DNA from: Fimbriiglobus sp.
GTDB taxonomy: Bacteria; Planctomycetota; Planctomycetia; Gemmatales; Gemmataceae
Reading direction: 5' to 3'
Assembly: GCA_025352585.1 (NCBI GenBank)
Contig: JANXTD010000411.1
Location: forward strand, 1-18,608
DNA: 18,608 bases
In this document: piece after piece, positions 14,452 to 18,608 of the stretch
Layout: the number at the start of each line of letters is the position of its first letter
Position numbering within the stretch: position 1 is the first letter of the stretch
Made by a program: the position numbers and the translations under genes
Notes under the pieces: model-generated
The model's database searches: none
Told to the model about the DNA's origin: nothing
The model's input: only the letters and a program-made list of their open reading frames with translations

Positions 14452-15234
14452 ATGCCCACGATCCTGGACGAAATCGTCGCCGCCAAGTGGCTCGAACTTG
14501 CCGCGGCGAAGGAACGCACGCCGGTGGCGGTGCTCGAATCGCGCATCGACTTCGGCGCGGCCCGGCGGGGGTTCGGGGCGGCCCTGCGGCGGCCGGGCGA
14601 GGTCGCCGTCATCGCCGAGGTCAAGAAGGCGTCGCCGTCGGCGGGGGTGCTCCGCGCCGACTTCGACCCCGTCGCCGTCGCGCTCGCCTACGAGGCCCAC
14701 GGCGCGGCCTGCCTCAGCGTCCTGACCGACGAGGGGTTCTTCCAGGGCCACCTCGACTACCTGCGGGCCGTCCGCGCCGCCGTCGCCATCCCGGTGCTGC
14801 GCAAGGAGTTCATCCTGGAGCGGTACCAGCTCGTCGAGGCGCGCGAGGCGGGGGCCGACGCCGTGCTGCTCATCGCCGAGATTCTACCCGGACACCGGCT
14901 CAAGGAGTTGCACGCCGAGGCGGTCGAGTTGGGGCTGGAAGTCCTCGTCGAACTGCACGACCCGCCGGAGCTGTCGCGCGTCCTCGACTGCGGGGCCAAG
15001 ATCGTCGGGATCAACAACCGCGACCTGCGGACCTTCGTGACCGGCCTCGACCGCACGCTCGAACTCTTGCCGCGCGTCCCGGCCGGCGTCACGCTCGTCA
15101 GCGAGAGCGGCATCCGCACCCACGCCGACTTGCTGATGCTGCGAAGTCACGGCGTCCACGCGGTCCTCGTTGGCGAGGCGCTCATGCGAGCCCCGGACAT
15201 CGGCCTCGCGCTCGACGCCCTACGCGGCCGGTAG
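14452..15234 (+). CDS. trpC: Indole-3-glycerol phosphate synthase
   Basis: IGPS closes the indole ring in tryptophan synthesis, converting CdRP to indole-3-glycerol phosphate. The 260-residue barrel shows the catalytic sites IAEVKKASPSAG (Glu56 and Lys58), LRKEFI (Lys118), LVELHD (Glu167), GINNRDLRTF (Asn188) and LVSESGI (Glu218). The ATG at 14452 is preferred because MPTILDEIVAAK aligns with the family N-terminus; an in-frame ATG at 14437 would add five residues, and neither has a strong ribosome site. No other trp gene is visible nearby, so trpC stands alone here. It is divergent from the isomerase-like gene and its last 15 bp overlap the 3' end of the convergent glycosyltransferase gene. 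Confidence 0.95.
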   Translation: MPTILDEIVAAKWLELAAAKERTPVAVLESRIDFGAARRGFGAALRRPGEVAVIAEVKKASPSAGVLRADFDPVAVALAYEAHGAACLSVLTDEGFFQGHLDYLRAVRAAVAIPVLRKEFILERYQLVEAREAGADAVLLIAEILPGHRLKELHAEAVELGLEVLVELHDPPELSRVLDCGAKIVGINNRDLRTFVTGLDRTLELLPRVPAGVTLVSESGIRTHADLLMLRSHGVHAVLVGEALMRAPDIGLALDALRGR

Positions 15235-16884
15235 CGGCGGCTCGCCGTCGTCGCCGCGGGCCAGCAGTGTGACCGCCAGCGCCGCCCACAGCGTCAGCAG
15301 GATTACCGTGTCGAGCGGCATGTAGATCGACGTGTTCGCGCTGAGCCGACGGACCGAAGGGGCCTCGCCGAAGGCCGCGGTGAACTCGACCGTGAACGTC
15401 CGCAGGAAGTTGTCGCAGAGCAGCAGCGCCGCGAGGGCCGTCGCCACGACGCCGTTGACCGAGGCGTAGGCGTCGCCCGGTTGCAGGCGGTAGACGTTCC
15501 CGGCGAGGCGGCGCGGGGCGGCGGCCAGCACGGCGATCGGGAAGAGGCCCAGCAGCGAGTCGTAATACATGAAGCGGTAGCAGCAAAGGTACGCGCCCAG
15601 CAGCAGGAAGCCGGCCGCGGTGCCGGTCACGTTGCCGGGCTTGCGGCGCAGGCGGTAGACGGCCACCGTCGTGACGACCACACTCAGCAGCAGTGCGGCG
15701 GCGGCGCGGTGGATCGCCGGGGCGTCGCGCTCGGCGGCCGGCTTCGTGAAGTCCACGGCGACGCGGCGGACGAGGCCGGTCAGGTCGCGGCTCAGCGTGA
15801 TCCAGTTCTCGTTGACGTTGTAAGTCGCCGTCGCCTCGCCGCCGACGGCCAGCCAGTCGAGCCAGGTCCGCACGCCGACGACCGGCAGCGTGAGCAGGAC
15901 CGCGGCGGCCCCGGTCGCGCACATCGCGGCGAGCATGCACCAGCGGCCCATGACCAGCGGCACCGCCAGGAACGCGACGGCCCAGACCGGCTTGAACGCC
16001 AGCAGCCCCCAGGCGAAGCCGCCCCAGCCGTCGCGGCCACTCGCCAGCAGCACCCAGCCCCACAGTAAGATGTTCAGCGTGAGCACCTGATTCTGCCCGA
16101 GGTCGAGGCCGCTGAGGTAGCCGGGGAAGAGCAGCACCGTGAGCGTCGCCAGCGGCCACCAGACCCGGCCGCGCGCCACCCGGTTGATCGCCAGGCCGGC
16201 GGTGAAGGTCAGGGCGAGCGACAGGTACTGGAAGCGCGCGTAGGCCGCCTGCGGGTCGTCGCTCAGGGCCAGCGGCGCGTACAGGAAGGCGTGGACCGGC
16301 GGGTACAGCGGCCCGCCGACGGCCGGCTTGTTAACCGCCTCGACGAGTTGCGGCGTCAACTGCCCGGTGCCGTGCGCCGCCAGGGCCGCGGCGGTCAGGG
16401 GGTCGCCCGCCAGCAGCGGCAGGGTCGCGGCGGCGGCGGCCGGGGTCCACTCCCCGGCGTCGGCCCCCATCACCGACGCCATCAGCGTCTCGGCGTCGTG
16501 ACGCAGCGGCCGGTCTCGCTCGGCGGGGGGGCGGAGGTGCGTCGGGAAGCCGTCGCGGGCCTGCGGGGCCTCGGCACCCTGCGGGTAGGCCGCCCAGACG
16601 ACGGGCCACAGCGACTGCCGGCGGTAGAGTTCGCGGCCGCGGCCGGTCGCGAGCATCCGGCCCATGAGGTACTGCCCGCCAAAGTCGATCTCCGTGTGGC
16701 CGGAGTTGCCGTCGGCGCGGCACTCGCGCGCGGACGCCGAGCGGTTGCGGAACTCGCCGCGGGCGTGGTCGATCCGCCCGGCGGCGACGGCCAGGCAGGC
16801 GATCCAGGCCACCAGCCAGGCGGCGACGACCCCCGGCCGGCGTACGGACTCGGGGACGGTTCGCGAGAGGGAGTCGGGGTCCAA
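15220..16884 (-). CDS. GT87/DUF2029-type polytopic membrane glycosyltransferase
   Basis: The 554-residue protein is a multi-pass membrane protein, with hydrophobic segments near 18-36, 195-206, 217-233, 241-256, 266-281, 290-312, 316-335 and several more to the C-terminus. It matches the GT-C family that includes polyprenol-phosphate-mannose dependent mannosyltransferases. Features are an early Asp67 in EIDFGGQYLMGR, GPLYPPVHAFLYAPLA (191-206), LGQNQVLTLNILLWGW (262-277) and LLAFKPVWA (294-302). The likely role is transfer of a lipid-linked sugar at the outer face of the inner membrane; the acceptor is unknown. The only good start is TTG at 16884, with no alternative ATG before the first helix, so the start is uncertain. 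It begins 13 bp after the acyltransferase gene, suggesting an operon with dapF. Confidence 0.8.
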   Translation of the reverse strand: MDPDSLSRTVPESVRRPGVVAAWLVAWIACLAVAAGRIDHARGEFRNRSASARECRADGNSGHTEIDFGGQYLMGRMLATGRGRELYRRQSLWPVVWAAYPQGAEAPQARDGFPTHLRPPAERDRPLRHDAETLMASVMGADAGEWTPAAAAATLPLLAGDPLTAAALAAHGTGQLTPQLVEAVNKPAVGGPLYPPVHAFLYAPLALSDDPQAAYARFQYLSLALTFTAGLAINRVARGRVWWPLATLTVLLFPGYLSGLDLGQNQVLTLNILLWGWVLLASGRDGWGGFAWGLLAFKPVWAVAFLAVPLVMGRWCMLAAMCATGAAAVLLTLPVVGVRTWLDWLAVGGEATATYNVNENWITLSRDLTGLVRRVAVDFTKPAAERDAPAIHRAAAALLLSVVVTTVAVYRLRRKPGNVTGTAAGFLLLGAYLCCYRFMYYDSLLGLFPIAVLAAAPRRLAGNVYRLQPGDAYASVNGVVATALAALLLCDNFLRTFTVEFTAAFGEAPSVRRLSANTSIYMPLDTVILLTLWAALAVTLLARGDDGEPPLPAA

Positions 16885-16897
16885 GGCGGGTCCGGGG

Positions 16898-17620
16898 TCA
16901 GGAGGTTCGGGGCGGCTGGTGGGGCGACGGCAACACGCTGCGCGGGTCGAGCTTGCCGGTCGCGGCCCACAGCTCGGCGAGCGCGTTGAGGCGGTCGAGT
17001 TCGGACTGCAACGGGGCGAGGGCCGCTTCGAGTTGGGCCATCTTCAGGCCGGCGGGGACCGCCACCGGCTCGCCGGTGATGAGCCGGGCGCGCGTGAACG
17101 GCCTCGGCACGGCGAAGCGGTCCCAACTCATGGCCCGCCACGCCCGCCCGAAGCCGACGCCGACGGGGACGACCAGCATCTCCGTGCGCGACGCGATGTA
17201 GACGACGCCCACTTGCGCGACCCGGCGCGGCCCGCGCGGCCCGTCCGGCGTCACGACGAGGTGCCGGTGGACGTCCCGGTCGCGCAGGATCTGCCGGATC
17301 GCCTCGACCCCGCCGCGGTTCGTCGAGCCGGCCACCATGCCCATCTTCACCGAGCCGAGCAGGTGCCCCAGCAGTTGCCCGTCGGCGTGCTTGCTGACCA
17401 GGCCCGCCATGTTCGGGTGGCCGAACTTGAAGATCGGCAGCAGCACGTACTCGTGCCACATCGCGAAGACGTAGCGCTCGCCGAGCCGGATGTTCTCCGC
17501 CGGGATCACCTGGGTGCCGATGCAGTAGTAGTCGAAGCGTAAGGTGCGAACGAGCAGCTTCAGGACCAGCGCCGCGACCCGGCCGGCGAAGCCGAGGACG
17601 TACCGGTTGCGAATCTTCAT
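16898..17620 (-). CDS. DUF374 family lysophospholipid acyltransferase-like protein
   Basis: The 240-residue protein carries the DUF374/LPLAT pattern: an N-terminal hydrophobic helix (about 8-25), [11 protein letters not shown] (52-62, His56 as the presumed catalytic base), [15 protein letters not shown] (74-88), [15 protein letters not shown] (98-112), [21 protein letters not shown] (123-143) and a following VVPVGVG strand. It probably transfers an acyl chain to a membrane lipid or lipid A-like acceptor on the cytoplasmic face; the acceptor is unknown. Its ATG overlaps the dapF stop codon as ATGA (17617-17620), so translation is likely coupled. The open frame continues far upstream inside dapF in another frame, which is not coding. 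Confidence 0.86.
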   Translation of the reverse strand: MKIRNRYVLGFAGRVAALVLKLLVRTLRFDYYCIGTQVIPAENIRLGERYVFAMWHEYVLLPIFKFGHPNMAGLVSKHADGQLLGHLLGSVKMGMVAGSTNRGGVEAIRQILRDRDVHRHLVVTPDGPRGPRRVAQVGVVYIASRTEMLVVPVGVGFGRAWRAMSWDRFAVPRPFTRARLITGEPVAVPAGLKMAQLEAALAPLQSELDRLNALAELWAATGKLDPRSVLPSPHQPPRTS

Positions 17621-18495
17621 CGCGCGTCGCCCCAGGTGCCGGTGAAGACTTCGGTCGCGGGGCCGGTCATGAACACCGCCCCGGAGTCGTCGGGCCACGC
17701 GAGTTCGAGGTCGCCGCCGGGCAGGTGGGCCAGCAGCGTCCGCCCCGTGCGCCCGGTCAGCACCCCGGCGACGGCGACGGCGCACGCCCCGGTGCCGCAG
17801 GCCAGCGTGACGCCGCTGCCGCGCTCCCAGGTGCGCATCGTCGCTTCGCCGGGCGCGTGGACTTGCACGAAGTGGACGTTGATTCGCTTCGGGAACACAC
17901 TCGCGTTCTCCAGAATCGGCCCGACGAGTTCGAGCGGCACTTTCGCCACGTCGGCGCAGTAGATCACGACGTGCGGGTTGCCCATCGAGACGCAGGTCAT
18001 CCGCGGGTCGAGGCCGCACGCGCCGGCCCAGCCGGCGGGCAGGCTCGCCGGCAGCTCGATCAGCGGCACATCGACGACCGGGTCGCCGGGCAGCGTCGTC
18101 GGGATGCGCGCGGCGTCGAGGATCGGCGTGCCCATGTTGACGCGGACACGCTCCGCCTTGCCGGCGACGACTTCGAGATCGACCGTCAAGACGCCGCGGC
18201 CGGTCTCCAGCGTCAGCCGCGACTTGACGGCGATGCCGCGGTCGTGGACGTACTTCGCCACGCAGCGCAGGCCGTTGCCGCACATTTCGGACTCGCTGCC
18301 GTCGGCGTTGAACATCCGCATCCGGGCGTCGGCGACGGCGCTGGGCGTGATGAGGATCAGCCCGTCGGAGCCGACGCCGAAGTGCCGGTCGGCGACGCGG
18401 ACACTCAGCGCGGCGGGGTCGGCCGGGGTCGGCTGGTCGAAGGTGCTGACGTAGACGTAGTCGTTGCCGAGGCCGTGCATCTTCGTGAAGCGCAT
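17617..18495 (-). CDS. dapF: Diaminopimelate epimerase
   Basis: DapF interconverts LL- and meso-diaminopimelate, the last step before lysine and the source of the peptidoglycan cross-link residue. The 292-residue protein starts [15 protein letters not shown] and has both catalytic cysteines: Cys72 in [16 protein letters not shown] and Cys233 in [19 protein letters not shown] (172-178) and RTWERGSG (221-228) are also present. The ATG at 18495 is chosen because the conserved N-terminus begins there, although its ribosome site is weak. The frame stays open to 18588, but that extension is Pro/Thr/Arg-rich and unlike the family. Meso-DAP synthesis indicates a peptidoglycan-containing organism. The next gene overlaps by 4 bp. 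Confidence 0.96.
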   Translation of the reverse strand: MRFTKMHGLGNDYVYVSTFDQPTPADPAALSVRVADRHFGVGSDGLILITPSAVADARMRMFNADGSESEMCGNGLRCVAKYVHDRGIAVKSRLTLETGRGVLTVDLEVVAGKAERVRVNMGTPILDAARIPTTLPGDPVVDVPLIELPASLPAGWAGACGLDPRMTCVSMGNPHVVIYCADVAKVPLELVGPILENASVFPKRINVHFVQVHAPGEATMRTWERGSGVTLACGTGACAVAVAGVLTGRTGRTLLAHLPGGDLELAWPDDSGAVFMTGPATEVFTGTWGDAR

Positions 18496-18608
18496 GTCGA
18501 TCGTCGCCCGTGGGTGTGTCTGCGGTCGGGGTGTCTCGACGGTCTTTTCTTCTGTAGCTGGCCGCTGTGAGGCCGGTCTTCCTTCCACGCTGGGGATCGT
18601 TAACCCAG

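Noticed and set aside
18496..18588. Extension of dapF to 18588
   Set aside because: The added residues are Pro/Thr/Arg-rich and precede the conserved DapF N-terminus; ATG 18495 starts the family pattern exactly.
18590..18608. Imperfect palindrome CTGGGG...CCCAG with GTTAAC at the window end
   Set aside because: Only a 5-bp stem, cut by the window edge; no basis for a terminator or operator call.

Overview
The window is GC-rich, gene-dense bacterial chromosome that most resembles a planctomycete of the Gemmata type. This rests on the enlarged SecA, two Uma2 genes, a PhyH-type dioxygenase, a rhomboid-like protein of planctomycete style and dispersed GC-rich palindromes. The assignment is inference from gene style; no marker gene was placed on a tree.

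Layout. Positions 2-5092 (+) hold the 3' part of secA, a phytanoyl-CoA-dioxygenase-like gene, a small lipoprotein of unknown function and a rhomboid-family membrane protein that appears to have lost its catalytic residues. Positions 5093-5583 are a visibly AT-richer stretch without a convincing gene. It carries a good promoter in front of an ArsR-type regulator (5584-5895, +). truB follows (6109-6966, +) and converges on valS. The two are separated by a 44-bp perfect inverted repeat that also supplies the truB stop codon.

Positions 7100-14252 form a minus-strand run. In transcription order it is: a Tat-exported sugar isomerase/epimerase-like protein, a short Uma2 protein, a predicted promoter and leader-peptide attenuator, cimA (citramalate synthase), a second Uma2 protein with a 14-residue-repeat tail, and valS. 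The last three genes are only 10-13 bp apart, so the attenuator would control isoleucine-precursor synthesis and valyl-tRNA charging together. trpC (+, 14452-15234) is divergent from the isomerase. Its 3' end overlaps a convergent minus-strand group in transcription order dapF, a DUF374 acyltransferase and a GT87-type membrane glycosyltransferase (18495 down to 15220).

The most interesting signal is upstream of cimA. It has a TTGACG-N17-TACATT promoter whose -35 overlaps the preceding stop codon. After a short 5' leader comes a 24-codon ORF with a strong ribosome-binding site and a Val-Val-Ile-Leu run, followed by a 13-bp hairpin. A 7-nt segment at the end of the leader ORF can pair with the hairpin's 5' arm, giving mutually exclusive structures. 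This is the architecture of branched-chain-amino-acid attenuation. I am not aware of it being described in planctomycetes, and it is inferred from sequence alone.
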